In this document: positions 1-12,762 of the stretch, in pieces | Numbering within the stretch: the first letter of the stretch is position 1 | Layout: every line of letters begins with the position of its first letter | Assembly (NCBI RefSeq): GCF_032884065.1 | Contig: NC_088873.1 | Coordinates: 22,309,558 to 22,373,557 of the forward strand | Source: Artemia franciscana | Taxonomy: Eukaryota > Arthropoda > Branchiopoda > Anostraca > Artemiidae | Length of the DNA: 64,000 nucleotides | Reading direction: 5' to 3' | Notes under the pieces: generated by a model | What the model saw: the letters and a program-made list of their open reading frames with translations, nothing else | What the model was told of the DNA's origin: nothing | Database searches by the model: none | Translations under genes and position numbers: made by a program

Positions 1-867
1 TTCACGTCTCAGCTTTGGGCTCAAATTCGGAGATCATACCATCACATATGTCGATTTTGCCGATGACTTGGCCATTCTGGCGGACTACATGGAGCAGCTG
101 CTGGAAGCGCTCCGAATTCTACGAGAAGAGGCTGCCAAATTAGGACTGCATATAAACTGGAACAAAACTAAAATTATGGCCATAGACCCGTCTTCTCCTG
201 CTGTTAACTCTCCAGTTAGCCTGGACAGCACCACTAGCATCGAGGTTGTTAAAGACTTCACCTACCTGGGCTCCGTAATTTCTTCAAATGGCTCACTTCT
301 CCTCGAGCTGCAGGCAAGATTATCAAAAGTGTCTTCTGTCATGGATAGACTGAATCGTCACCTCTGGCGGAAACCAAACATCAGTCGCACAACGAAACTG
401 CGGATCTTCAACGCTCTAGTCGGCTCCGTGATGCTTTACGGAGCTGAGACATGGCAAGCATCAGCTGCAACCCTCAAGAAAATAGACGTATTTCATGCAA
501 AGAGCCTGAGGAGGATTGAGGGCCTACGATGGTCCGACTTCGTCAGCAATGAAAAGCTTCTGCAGCTCACAAAGCAGTCTTGGTTTTCGACTCAAGCAGC
601 CGAGCGAACCTTACGATGGTTCGGGCATCTGCTTCGAATGCCACCACATCTACCCGCAAAGATGATCTATGACTCCGACCCTATCAAAGTTGGTTGGAAG
701 CGACCTCGCGGCCGACTGAAGAAACGTTGGTCCGACAGCCTGTCCGAGTTCTTGGCGATGGCAAACATCAGACAGGGCGAAGAGCAAATACTCGCCGTGG
801 ACCGAAGTGGGTGGAGGAGGCAGACGTCACTCTCTACGCCGAGCAGTGCCCGGCAGGAGACTTAAGT
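1..867 (+). mobile_element. LINE (non-LTR retrotransposon) ORF2 fragment: end of reverse transcriptase plus C-terminal region
   Basis: The reading frame is open from base 2 to the stop at 863-865, so the element enters the window already inside its reverse transcriptase. The frame begins with residues ending in VDFADDLAILAD, where FADD (about bases 53-64) is the catalytic RT box C. It continues with the usual post-RT landmarks of LINE ORF2: NWNKTKIM, FTYLGSVISS, TKLRIFNALVGSVMLYGAETW, LRRIEGLRWSD, ERTLRWFGHLLRMP and a basic GWKRPRGRLKKRW stretch. No N-terminal endonuclease is visible because the window starts too late. The visible frame has no internal stop, so this is a young copy compared with the other LINEs here. 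It is a different family from the copy at 24 kb. The clade (CR1, Jockey, I or RTE) cannot be fixed from this piece. Confidence 0.87.
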
Positions 868-969
868 CAAGTAAGTCAAGTTAATAAAAAGGGAGAAACG
901 TCCCCAAGAAGGCGAATGACCTTGATGAAAATCACACTATCCAAGTTCAGCATATGATAGAGACCTGTT

Positions 970-1220
970 ATAGAGGCTTCAATCTCCTATCTACAAAAAC
1001 GCGGAATTTTATCTTGTTTTTCCCAGACGAAAGGTCACAGCTGCACGTTTATTTAGTCTTTTTCCTTGGGTTGATCGTATCGAACCAATGTTCATAGAAA
1101 ATAGAGAGAGGACTAATTTGAACGGAAATTAAAAGTGGCAGTTTCTGGTACCAACTACGATTTTTTCCCAAAGAGGGTCAGTCGATGGAAAATTCTGAGA
1201 TAGCCAATCGATTTAAAGTA
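970..1220 (-). mobile_element. old relic of Family A (reverse orientation)
   Basis: Read on the minus-to-plus orientation used by the reversed copy at 46.7 kb, this stretch keeps Family A landmarks in order: CTCCTATCTACAAAAA, a GGAATTTT box, a CACGTTTATTT box, TGATCGTATCGA, GGAAATTAAAAG and CTGAGATAGCCA. Identity is patchy and small gaps are needed, so this is a much older copy than those at 15.7, 21.5 and 42 kb. Neither end of the element is preserved. Confidence 0.55.
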
Positions 1221-2013
<793 letters not shown>

Positions 2014-2085
2014 GGCGCGTAAGTCGTTACGCGCCATATTAGTTACGCGCCATTGTAGTTGTGTCCCTATGTCCCACCTGTGAAT

Positions 2086-2205
<120 letters not shown>

Positions 2206-2207
2206 TT

Positions 2208-2436
2208 TTAACTACGTAAAACTTGCGAATATACAACATTCTTTGCTGTCCCATTGTCTGTGCATATAAATAGATTGTCAGGTTTACCGACTCTTGAACA
2301 TGCAACATATAATGGTCCATGGGAAAACAATCCGTATTCAGATCTATACCTCATGATTCTAATGATTGCCCTTGTCTCATGATTCTAATGATTGCCCTTG
2401 AGCTTTGTTGATGGTGATTGCTAATCGACCATTCCC
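2208..2436 (-). pseudogene. Helitron helicase (Pif1-like) C-terminus remnant
   Basis: On the minus strand the conserved end of a Helitron RepHel helicase can be read in pieces: ITINKAQGQSLES, then [14 protein letters not shown], then [18 protein letters not shown] and the terminal QVLRS stop. INKAQGQS and [11 protein letters not shown] are hallmark motifs V and VI of Pif1-family helicases in Helitrons. The two pieces are in different frames and an in-frame stop follows QSLES. Copy 1 also has a tandem duplication of about 27 bp over CTCATGATTCTAATGATTGC (about 2351-2400). It is not translated as a functional protein. Confidence 0.85.
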
Positions 2437-2439
2437 TGT

Positions 2440-3330
2440 GTCGCCGTCGTCATTTATATATCCCCCTGTGCCCCCCGGCGTCCCCTTTGTAGTTGTGTCC
2501 CTGTGTCCCGGTCGTCATTTATATTCCCTGTGTCCCGGTCGTCACTTGTGTCCCTGTGTCCCAGTCTGATTTCTCTTTGAGTGTCCCGGGCGTCATTTAT
2601 ATTCCTTGTGTCCCGGTGTCCCGGTCGTCATTTGTGTCCCGGTGTCCCGGTCTGTATATACATTCGTTTTTGAATTGGTCTTTTTTTTAGTTTTTAGTTT
2701 TTTACCTTTTTTAGTTTTTTTAGTTATACCTCATGGTTCTAATGATTGCCTTTGAGCTTTGTTGATGGTGATTGCTAATCGAACATTCCCTGTGTCCCCG
2801 TCGTCATTTATATATCCCCCTGTGCCCCCCGGCGTCCCCGTTGTAGTTGTGTCCCTGTGTCCCGGTCGTCATTTATATTCCCTGTGTCCCGGTCGTCATT
2901 TGTATCCCGGTGTCCCGGTCTGTATATACGTTCGTTTTTTTAGTTTTGTTTTTCTCCTTTATTTTTCATTTTTTTTTCCTTTTTTCTTTTTTTTTCTTTT
3001 TTAGTTTTTTTAGTTTTTTAGCTTTTTTAGTTTTTTTATTAGTTTTTAGTTTTTTTTTTCTTTTTAGTTTTTTTGTAGTTTTTACCTTTTTTTTTAATTT
3101 TTTTTTAGTTTTTTTTACTTATGTCCTGGTCGTCATTTATACTCCCTGTGTCCCGGTCGTCATTTGTGTCCCGGTGCTTTGTTGATGGTGATTGCTAATC
3201 GAACATTCCTTGTGTCCCGGTCGCTTTCTCTTTGAGTGTCGTCATTTATATTCCCTATGTGCCGGTGTCCCGGTCGTCATTTGTGTCCCGATGTCCCGGT
3301 CTGCAATTTCGTCAGTCGAAAACAAGACGT
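2440..3330 (-). repeat. 27-bp Helitron minisatellite with T-rich filler
   Basis: Read on the minus strand, a unit of about 27 bp containing GACGACCGGGACACAGGG and AATATAAAT recurs many times, with variants that carry CACCGGGACACAAGGAAT. Two blocks are separated by poly-T-rich filler (about 2670-2740 and 2935-3118). The unit is nine codons long and reads Asp-Asp-Arg-Asp-Thr-Gly-Asn-Ile-Asn in the helicase frame. Its sequence matches the codons just before the ITINKAQGQ motif. Confidence 0.75.
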
Positions 3331-3383
3331 CAGTCAACACACAAACATGACGTCCCCCGACAGACCCACACCACACAGACAAC

Positions 3384-3982
<599 letters not shown>

Positions 3983-5655
3983 GTTTTTATGGCACTTGGT
4001 ATTAACGAAGTGACATATAGCAATCACAAATTCTGTCGGTCTGTCGGTCCCGGTTTTGCTACTTTAGGCACTTCCAGGTAAGCTAGGACGATGAAATTTG
4101 GCAGGCGCATCAGAGACCAGACCCTGGTGACATTGGGGGGGATTTAAGAGGGGGAAACCTAAAATCTTGGAAAACACTTGAGTGGAGGGATCGGGATGAA
4201 ACTTGGTGGAAAAAATAAGCACAATTCCTAGATAAATGATTGACATAACCGGAACGGATCCGCTCTCTTTGGGGTAGTTGGGGGGGGGGGGGTTAATTCT
4301 GAAAAAATTAGAAAAAATGAGGTATTTTTAACTTACGAACGGGTGATCGGATCTCAATGAGATTTGATATTTAGAAGAATATCGTGTCTCATAGCTCTTA
4401 TTTTAAATCCCGATCAAATCTGGTGACATTAGGGGGAGTCTGGGGGGGGGGAACCCAAAATCATGGAAAACACTTAGATTGGAGGGATCGGGATGAAACT
4501 TGGTGGTAAAAATAAGCAGAAGTCTTAGATACGTGATTGACATAATTGGAACGGATCCGTTCTATTGGGGGGGGGGGTTAATTCCGAAAAATTAGAAAAA
4601 AATGACGTATTTTTAACTTACGAAGGAGTGATCGGACCTTCATGAAACTTCATATTTAGAAGGACCTCGTAACTCAGATCTCTTATTTTAAATATCAACC
4701 GGATCCAGCGTCGTTGGGGGGACAGTTGGGGGGGGGACCGGAAATCTTAGAAAATACTTAAAGTGTAGAGATCAGGATGAAACTGGATGGGAAGAATAAA
4801 AACCTGTCTAAGATACGTGACTGACATAACTGGACGGGATCTGCTCTCTTTGGTAGAGTTGGGGGGGGGGTAATTTTGAAAAGTGAGGTATTTGTAACTT
4901 ACGAAAGGGTGACCGGATCTTAATGAAATTTGATATTTAGAAGGATCTTGTGCTTTAAAGCTCTAATTTTAAATTCCGACCAGATCCTGTGACATTGGGG
5001 GGAGTTGGAGGGGGAAACTGGAATTCTTGGAAAACGTGAAATTTGGGGTATTTTTATCTTACGAACAAGTGATCGGATCTTAATGAAATTTGATATTTAG
5101 AAAGAATTTATGTCTCAGAGCTCTTATTTCAAATTCCGACCAGATTTTTTGACATTGGGGGGAGTTGGAGGGGGAAATCTTGGAAAACACTTGGAGTGGA
5201 GGAATCGGGATGAAGCTTGGTGATAAAATAAGCAAATGTCCTTGATACGTGATTGACGTAACCCGTACTGGATTCGCTCTCTTTGGGAGAGTTGGGGGGA
5301 GGGGTTCAGTGACTAGGCGAGTTTCGTTCTTCTGGACGTCTAGGACGATGAAAATTGGTAGGTGTGTCAGGGAGCTGCACAAATTGACTGGATAGTCATT
5401 TTCCCAGATTCGACCATCTGGGGGGCTAAAGGGAGAGGAAAAATTAGAAAAAATGAGGTATTTATAACTTACGAGTGGGTGATCGGATCTTAATGAATTT
5501 TGATATTTAGAAGGACATCTTGACTCAGAGCTCTTATTTTAAATCCTGACCGGCATTAAGCCTCTGATTTTCCTTTTAAATCAATCTTTGATTCTTAGAA
5601 TTTTGTTAGAGCTCATACCATATGAGCTCTTGGCTCTTAGCTCTTCTTGTCTCGT
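3983..5655 (+). mobile_element. Family B copy 1: hairpin-capped composite repeat with ~300 bp tandem units
   Basis: The copy opens with TTTTTATGGCACTTGGTATT and continues through TTTTGCTACTTTAGGCACTT. Units of about 300 bp follow. Each carries GATCGGATCTTAATGAAATTTG, ATTTAGAAGG, CAGAGCTCTTATTTTAAAT, a G-run after GAGTTG, CTTGGAAAACACTT and GGGATGAAACTTGGTGG. The copy ends with CATTAAGCCTCTGATTTTCC and a hairpin with 10-base arms (AGAGCTCATA / TATGAGCTCT, loop CCA) near 5609-5631. The head hairpin pairs CACTTGGT with ACCAAGTG in the other copies. It is mutated here (ACGAAGTG). No protein is encoded. A non-autonomous Helentron-like element is possible but not shown. Confidence 0.75.
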
Positions 5656-5990
5656 CACAAGTGCCGTAGGTCTTGTTTTGTATTAGAAAACGAAGAGAAA
5701 AAATGCGGAAGAAAAAACATACGCGCTATGTCGATCACTAAATAGTGGAAATACAGGGAAAACTCATAAAGTTTTAAAGTTGTATGCCCAAGACTAATTA
5801 ATGTTGCTTATAAACATTATTTATAAATACTTTGCCAAGGAAAGTGCACAGAGGGAAGGTGAGTGCTGGGGCCTGGCACATTCCTGAGAACCCAAAATTT
5901 TGTCGAATTTCTGGGTAGGCTACTTCTTATTCAAATTACATTTTAGTTTTGTTTACCTGCCTGAATTTGCTTCAACTCACAAGAGCATAA
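5656..5990. other. no gene seen; spacer between two Family B copies
   Basis: Unique-looking AT-rich DNA without exon signals or repeats that I can recognise. An open frame starting at 5900 runs into the head of the next Family B copy. Confidence 0.5.
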
Positions 5991-5995
5991 CCACG

Positions 5996-8985
5996 ATTTT
6001 TATGGCACTTGGTATTAACCAAGTGACATATAGCGATCACAAATTCTGTCGGTCTGTCTGTCGGTCCCGGTTTTGCTACTTTAGGCACTTCCAGGTAAGC
6101 TAGGACGATGAAATTTGGCAGGCGTATCAGGGACCGGACCAGATTAAATTTGAAATAGTCATTTTCCCGATTTGACCATCTGGGGGGGGGGAGTGGGGGC
6201 CGTTTAATTCGGAAGAAATAGAAAAAATGAAGTATTTTTAACTTACGAACGGTTGATCAAATCTTAATGAAATTTGATGTTTGGAAGGATATCGCGTCTA
6301 AGAGCTATTATTTTAAATCCGGACCAGATCCAGTGACATTGGAGGAGTTGGAGCGGGGAACCTAAAATCTTGGAAAACGCTTAGAGTGGAGGGATCGGGA
6401 TGAAACTTGGTGGGAAAAATAAGCAGAAGTCCTAGATACGTGATTGACATAACAGGAACGGATCTCTGTTTGGAGGAGTTGAGGGGGGGGGTTAATTCTG
6501 AAAAAAATTGAAAAAATGAAGTATTTTTAACTTACGGAGGAGTGATCGGATCTTAATGAAATTTTATATTTAGAAGGAGCTCGTAACTCAGATCTCTTAC
6601 TTTAAATCCAGACCGGATCCGGAGTCATTAAGGGGGGAGTTGGGGGGGGGGTGACCGGAAATCTTGGAAAACACTTAAAGCGGAGAGATCAGGATGAAAC
6701 TTGGTGGGAAGAATAAAAACAAGTCCAAGATACGTGATTGACATAACCGGAACGGATCCGCTCTGGATCTGGTGACATATGGGGGAGTTGGGGGGGCTAA
6801 AATCTTGAAAAACGCTTAGAGTGGAGGGATCGGGATGAAACTTGGTGGGAAAAATAAGCAGAAGTCCTAGATACGTGATTGACATAACCGGAATGGATCC
6901 ACTCTTTTTGGAGTAGTTGGGGGGGGGGTGAGGGTTAATTCTGAAAAATTAGAAAAAATGAGGCATTTTTAACTTACGAAGGAGGGATCGTATTTTAGTT
7001 CTCTCATTTTAAATCCCGACCGGATCCAGCGTCATGGGGGGGGGAATATGACGATGAAATTTGACAGGCATATCAGGGACCGGACCTGATTAAATTTGAA
7101 ATAGTCGTTTTCTCGATTTGACCATCTGGGGGGGGGGTGGGGGCCGTTTAATTCGGAAGAAATAGAAAAAATGAAGTATTTTTAACTTACGAACGGTTGA
7201 TCAAATCTTAATGAAATTTGATGTTTGGAAGGATATCGTGTCTAAGAGCTATTATTTTAAATCCGGACCAGATCCAGTGACATTGGAGGAGTTGGAGCGG
7301 GGAACCTAAAATCTTGGAAAACGCTTAGAGTGGAGGGATCGGGATGAAACTTGGTGGGAAAAATAAGCACAAGTCCTAGATACGTGATTGACATAACAGG
7401 AACGGATCTCTGTTTGGAAGAGTTGAGGGGGGGGGGGTTAATTCTGAAAAATAGAAAAAATGAAGTATTTGTAACTTACGGAGGAGTGATCGGATCTTAA
7501 TGAAATTTTATATTTCGAAGGACCTCGTAACTCTGATCTCTTACTTTAAATCCAGACCGGATCCGGAGTCATTAAGGGGGAGTTGGGGGGGGGGTGACCG
7601 GAAATCTTGGAAAACACTTAAAGCGGAGAGATCAGGATGAAACTTGGTGGGAAGAATAAAAACAAGTCCAAGATACGTGATTGACATAACCGGAACGGAT
7701 CCGCTCTGGATCTGGTGACATATGGGGGAGTTGGGGGGGCTAAAATCTTGGAAAACGCTTAGAGTGGAGGGATCGGGATGAAACTTGGTGGGAAATATAG
7801 GCAGAAGTCCTAGATACGTGATTGACATAACCAGAATGGATCTACTCTTTTTGGAGGAGTTTGGGGGGGGGGGTGAGTGTTAATTCTGAAAAATTTGAAA
7901 AAAATGAGGCATTATTAACTTACGAAGGAGGGATCGTATCCTAGTGAAATTTCATATTTAGAAGGACCTCGTAACTCAGATCTCTCATTTTAAATCCCGA
8001 CCGGATCCAGCGTCATGGGGGGGGGGACAGAAATTTTGGAAAACACTTAAAGCGGAGAGATTAGGATGAAACTTGGTAGGAGGAATAAAAACATGTCCAA
8101 GATACATGAGTGACATAACCGGACTGGATCCGCCCTCTTTGGTAGAGTTAGGGGGAGGGAGTAATTCGGAAATATTAGAAAAATGAGATATTTGTCACTT
8201 ACGAACGGGTGATCAGATCTTAAAGAAATTTTTTATTTAGAAGGATCTTGTGCTTTAGAGTTCTTATTTTAAATCCCGACCGGATCCGGTGACATTAGGG
8301 GAGTTGGAGGGGGAAACCGGAATTCTTGGAAAACGGGAAAATTGAGGTATCTTTATTTTACGAATGGGTGATCGGATCGGGATGAAGCTTGATGGGAAGA
8401 ATAAGCACAAGTTATAGATACGTGATTGACATAATTGGAACGGATCTGTTCACTTTGGAGGAGCTGGAAGGTGTTGATTTGGAAAAATTAAAAAAATTGA
8501 GGAAATTTTTGGTTTAAGAACGGGTGACCGGATCTTAATGAAGTTTGATATTTAGAAGGAACTCATTTCTCAGAACTCTTATTTTAAATCCCGTCCCAGA
8601 TCTGTTGACATTGGGGGAGTTGGAGGGGGAAACCGGAAATCTTATAAAACGCTTAGAACAGAGAAATCGGGATGAAACTTGGTAGGTAGAATAAGCAAAT
8701 ATTGTAGATACGTGATTGACGTAACCGTACTGGATCCACTCTTTTTGGGGGATTTAGGGGGTGGGGTTCAGTGCTTTGGCGAGTTTGGTGCTTCTGGACG
8801 TGCTAGGACGATGGAAATTGGTAGGCGTGTCTGGGACCTGCGTAAATTGACTTGATAAAGTTATTTTCCCCGATTAGACCCTCTGGGGGGCTGAAGGGAG
8901 AGGAAAAAGTAGAAAAAATGAGATATTTATAACTTAGGAGTGGGTGTTTTAAAAAAAATTACGAGTGGGTGATTTGATTAATTTA
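5996..8985 (+). mobile_element. Family B copy 2, enlarged by internal duplication
   Basis: The head is well preserved: TTTTTATGGCACTTGGTATT with intact 8-base arms CACTTGGT and ACCAAGTG around ATTA (about 6004-6023), then CTGTCGGTCCCGGTTTTGCT. About nine tandem units of ~300 bp follow. Each has a run of 6-12 G on the plus strand and the GGGATGAAACTTGGTGGG and TACGTGATTGACATAACCGG boxes. The tail with the AGAGCTCATA hairpin is absent, and the copy decays into AT-rich sequence at about 8940-8990 where Family A begins. Recurrent minus-strand frames (for example 6628-6885 and 7541-7828, MSITYLGL...FPTKFHPDPSTLSVFQDF) come from the repeat units themselves. Confidence 0.75.
6110..7990 (+). repeat. 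two tandem ~945 bp higher-order repeats inside Family B copy 2
   Basis: The block that begins GAAATTTGGCAGGCGTATCA at 6110 recurs with few changes from 7056. GGTTGATCAAATCTTAATG lies at 6251 and 7195, an offset of about 945 bp, or three basic units. The two halves are far more alike than neighbouring ~300 bp units are, so the duplication is recent. Confidence 0.8.
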
Positions 8986-8999
8986 AAAAAATTAATCTA

Positions 9000-10555
9000 G
9001 ACCAAATTTATTTTAGAGGCTCGCTTTTCCTAGGGCTCCTTTACGCTAAAGTTTGGCTCACAAAGTTTGTCACAACTCTACTTTTTTAAAAGTATAAAAG
9101 CTTTAGCGTAAAGGGCGAAACGTTGAGGAGGGGAAATCCCCTTTTATAGACCGAATGATTTCTTTTTGTTTTAAGTTATAATGTCGCTCCTTACTTTCAG
9201 TTAAAAATAACTTTTTTTTATTTCTGAACGTTTTTCAACTATTGCAGGTTCGAATTTGATTCACTGCACATGGAAAATTAAAACAAATCTTGTAATTTAA
9301 TTTTGGCAGATTTATTTCGGATATGAAGGGTTGCCCCCTCCTCAATACCTTGCTCTTTACGCTAAAGCTGTTAGCACTTTTAACAAAGCTTCCCATTCTA
9401 ATTAAACGGCCCCCGTGTTTCAATTTTAGTAAACATTCAAACTTTAGCGTAAAGAGTAAGTTATCAACCCTTCATATATGGAATAATTTTTCTTCGTTTT
9501 TCAAATAATGCCGGTAAATCTGTCTCACCCCCTCTGAAATATACTCCCCCCTTACGGAAAGCTCCTCCGTGGAAATTTCATCCAACGTGAAGTGTACTCC
9601 CCATCCCCGTCAAACTCCCTCAAGACAGTTCCATCCTCGCCGAAAATCCCCCTCCCTGTAAAAGTGCTTGCGGACGATTCCCCCTGAAAAATCCTCCTTA
9701 GTACTCCTTCATTTGAATAAGACTAATCTATAATTGGTTCCTCTATCACTCGAGAAATGCCCCTTTCCATGGATTTCCCAGAAAACATGACGCGCAGAAA
9801 AAAAGCCCCCGGATAATTCCCCCCTAATATCTCCACATAAAAAATTTGACAAAGAGAATGTAAGACAAATAAAAAGAATTTCTTTAGTAATTCTGCCAAA
9901 ACTCCCCAGTGAAAAATTTCCCGTTGAATATTCACTCCCCAGAAATTCCCTCCCCAAGAAAGATTAGCTTCATAGAAATCCACCCCAAGCCCCAAAAAAA
10001 CATGGCCGTATACTTGCCAATAACAAATACAGTCCGTAAACAATGGGCAAAATTCATAACTCCACAGGCTGTGGGGGGTCATTTTACAACTAAAGACATA
10101 ATTATTTGATCTTTTAACAAAATTAAACAACATGGCAATCTCAAAATGTTGATCAGATCATATTTGGGGTAAAAATGAGCGTGGGAGGGGGTTCAGTTGA
10201 GTTCCAATCCTTTTGGCTACTTAAATATGGCACTAGACCTTCAATTTCCACTCGAATGAGCTGCCCTCTCCCGATATTCTAGGACTACTGTGCCGACACG
10301 ATCACCCCAGAAAAAAAAAACAAATAACACGCATCCGTGATCTTTTTTCTGGCAAAAAAGTACAAAATTCCACATTTTTACAGATAGGAGCTTGAAACTT
10401 CAATAGTAGGGTTTTCTGACACGCTGAATCTCATCGTGTGATTTTCATTAAGATTCTATGGCTTTTAAGGGATGTTTCCCTTTTTTCAAAAATAAGGCAA
10501 ATTTTCTCAGGTACGTAACCTTTACAGTTCGTTACCGCGAATTGTTTGAAAGATT
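9000..10555 (+). mobile_element. Family A copy 1, left palindrome damaged
   Basis: The copy contains the CTTTAGCGTAAAG and CTTTACGCTAAAG inverted modules (9050-9120 and 9352-9452), TGTCGCTCCTTACTTTCAG at about 9182-9200, a region rich in CCCCTCC and GGAAA spacers, and the right-end signature with GTACGTAACC and CAGTTCGTTACCGCGAATTG at about 10526-10545. The first palindrome arm is missing. The short open frames here (9235-10133, both strands) differ between copies and are not genes. Confidence 0.75.
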
Positions 10556-10589
10556 TCCTTGCATAATTCAGGGTAGGCTCAGAAATATG

Positions 10590-10765
10590 TCACTAACTTA
10601 CTTGCTACAAAATACAGATGTTTTGTAGGCTAGACAATGTTTTTAAACACTGAGTTTTTGAACAAAACAACAGAAGTTATTTTTCAAAAATAATATCACT
10701 AGCTCCCTTGCCATAAAACACATATGTTTTGTAGGCTAGACAATGTTCTGTAAACACTGCGATCA
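10590..10765. repeat. direct duplication, ~106 bp spacing
   Basis: The sequence around GTTTTGTAGGCTAGACAATG occurs twice (about 10621-10640 and 10727-10746), each time preceded by ACTAnCTnnCTTGC and followed by TAAACACTG. The second copy ends at the start of the retroelement RNase H relic. Confidence 0.75.
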
Positions 10766-10784
10766 ATATCTATCGACTGACATA

Positions 10785-11133
10785 CCAACGAATTCAAAAT
10801 AATGAATATTCTAGAATCCAATTTCCATTCTTTTTCATTATCAAATTTTCGAGATGCTTTGTCCGCGATATTAGCAACTCCTGGCACATGCTCTGCAGAT
10901 ATCCACCCTTTATCCTGCAATACTAGCTGCCAGATCCTATTTGCGAAATAGTTACAAAATTGAGATTTTGTTCCTCCCATTTTATTTATATAAGCTACTG
11001 TGGTTATATTATCTGAACGCAGCCGGACATGAATGCCCTTAATATCCTGAGCAAAACACTTTAATCCCAGATAAACGGCCTTCGTTTCTAAAACATTGAT
11101 GTCAAATCCCTTCTCTTCTGAGGACCATTCGCC
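10785..11133 (-). mobile_element. fossil retroelement fragment: RNase H domain, DIRS-like or related
   Basis: The minus-strand reading shows an RNase H-like segment typical of tyrosine-recombinase (DIRS/Ngaro-type) and some LTR retrotransposons: GEWSSEE, INVLETKAVYLGLK, VRLRSDNITTVAYINKMGG and HVPGVANIADKASR. The neighbouring reverse transcriptase, gag and long repeats are not recognisable, so only one domain of the element survives. It is an isolated, broken and fairly old fragment. The assignment to DIRS-like elements rests on the WSSEE...INVLE and INKMGG style and is less certain than the RNase H call. Confidence 0.72.
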
Positions 11134-11640
11134 TGTTTTTTTAAAAATAAACAAAGAAGTTATGAACCCAATAAAATTTACAGAAAGTACTTGTTCAAAA
11201 ATATTTATCAGCAGGACAATCTTCGAAAAGCATTGATACAAATTGTCAAAACAATAGCGTAATCCAATTTGTTTTGCAAGCAAGATTGCTCTTGCTGTTG
11301 TAAAAAAGAATATTTTCCGCTTTCGTCCTCTAGGTTAGGAACAAAATATAAATATTTGATAAAAAAAAATTAGTTATTTTATTTTAAAAATACGTTATTA
11401 CGTTATATCTGTTCACTTTTTTTCTGACTAAATTAGGGGACATGTTTAAACCAGTGATCCCTCGATCTGATGTCGAATGGTCCATCTTTAAGCTATAAAG
11501 TCGGTATTCATTTCAATATCTAATACTACGCGCAAACAATAATTTGTTTTTATACACGTTTTTATACTTTGTTTTTATACTGTATTTGTTTTTGTACTAC
11601 GGCAAATTTCATAATTTGTAGGCTTGCTGGTATTTAATGG
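11134..11640. other. no gene seen; AT-rich DNA
   Basis: The upstream continuation of the RNase H frame loses recognisable similarity near 11133. After that the DNA is AT-rich with several TTTGTTTTTATAC-like repeats around 11545-11595. Nothing else is supported. Confidence 0.45.
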
Positions 11641-12145
11641 ATGCTACCCCCTCCTAAACACCACGCTCTTCACGCTAAATTGTTACTTATTACTTAATGT
11701 ACTTCTACTAATGCTACTTAATGTAATTATGCTTAAGTTATTAATGCTACGTGTAAGCAATATGGGCAAATCCCACAGCTTATAGCCCTTCTGGTAAATG
11801 AAGGGTGTCGGCCCCTCCTAAAAACCTCATTCTTCACTCTAAAATGTTGTTTATTGCTTAAAAACTTCTTAATGGTCTAATTAAGTGACCCTTGTGTTTT
11901 AGGAGTCGTTACTGGGATAAAATCCAAACATTAGCGTAAAAAGCATATCTTGAGGAGAGAAAATTATTCCGTACATGAAGGAATGCCCTTTTTTCAATAC
12001 CTTGCTCTCAATGCTATAGCTGTCAGGACTTAAAAAAAACTTCCTATTCTGATTAAACGGCCCTTGTGTTTCAGTAGCCGTTCTTTAAAAATGGGACAAA
12101 ACGTCAAACTTTACGTAAAAAGCAAAGTATTAAAGATGGGGCAAC

Positions 12146-12364
12146 CAAGGGCGCATCCAGGGGGCAGGGCGTATAACCCCTCCCGCAAAATGTTTGTCTG
12201 ACCCGTTAAAAACGAAACAACAATGAACTCTTCATACTTTGGATGCGTTTTTATAATTTTTTGTAACCCCCCCCCCCTGAATAATTCTTTTGTAGCCATC
12301 TCCCCCCAAAAAATCTTTTGTACCCCCTCCCCTCCCCCCTGAAAAAATCCTGTATACGGCCTCG
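12146..12364. mobile_element. hAT-like MITE with 8-bp target duplication, nested in Family A
   Basis: The ends are imperfect terminal inverted repeats: CAAGGGCGCATCCAGG on the left against CGAGGCCGTATACAGG read inwards from the right, 12 of 16 matching. The element is flanked by GGGGCAAC (12138-12145) and GGGGCGAC (12365-12372), an 8-bp target duplication with one mismatch. Removing the insertion gives a GGGGCAACCCTTCATATATG join like the uninterrupted Family A sequence elsewhere. At 219 bp it encodes nothing. Eight-bp duplications and CA-starting ends are typical of hAT elements. Confidence 0.75.
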
Positions 12365-12565
12365 GGGGCGACCCTTCATATATGGGATAATTTCTGTTCG
12401 GTTTGAGTTTTAATGTTGCTCCTTACTTTCAGTTAACGAAATATTGTTTTATTTAATTAGTTTCTGATCGTTTTTCAAATAATTCCGGTAAATCTGCCTT
12501 ACACTCCAGGAAATATACCCCCCTCACGGAAAACTCCTCCCTGGAAATTTCATCAAACGTATAGT

Positions 12566-12762
12566 AAAAAAGGATACGGCATTAGACTTTACAGTCCGTA
12601 CCGGCGGTGCTGATCTCCGTTTCTTGGCCCTTCAGCCAGGAAGTGCAATGGGGGGCTGGTGGCCAGCCATCCTGTGCTTTCGCACACCCTTCCTGTTTAC
12701 CTTCCCCAGATTTCTCCAGGTACCCGTTTAGAGCTGGGTCGACTCTGGCTAAGCTTACAGAG
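12566..12762 (-). mobile_element. SINE-like retroposon with 11-bp target duplication, nested in Family A
   Basis: A GC-rich 197 bp insert is flanked by identical AAACGTATAGT copies at 12555-12565 and 12763-12773. Read on the minus strand it has GTCGACCCAGCTCTAAACGG, GGGTACCTGG and GTGTGCGAAAGCACAGG, and ends in GTATCC plus six T. The GTCGACCCAGCTC stretch resembles the part of a tRNA-derived SINE just after the B box, so the copy seems 5'-truncated. The terminal T-run would fit a polymerase III type end. The sequence contrasts sharply in base composition with Family A around it. Confidence 0.75.

Noticed and set aside
2493-3185. Frames rich in Cys-Pro-Val and Arg-His-Leu (CPGRHLYSLCPGRH style), also at 58397-59020 on the minus strand
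   Set aside because: They arise from the 27-bp Helitron minisatellite read on the wrong strand. The unit is a multiple of three, so all frames stay open.
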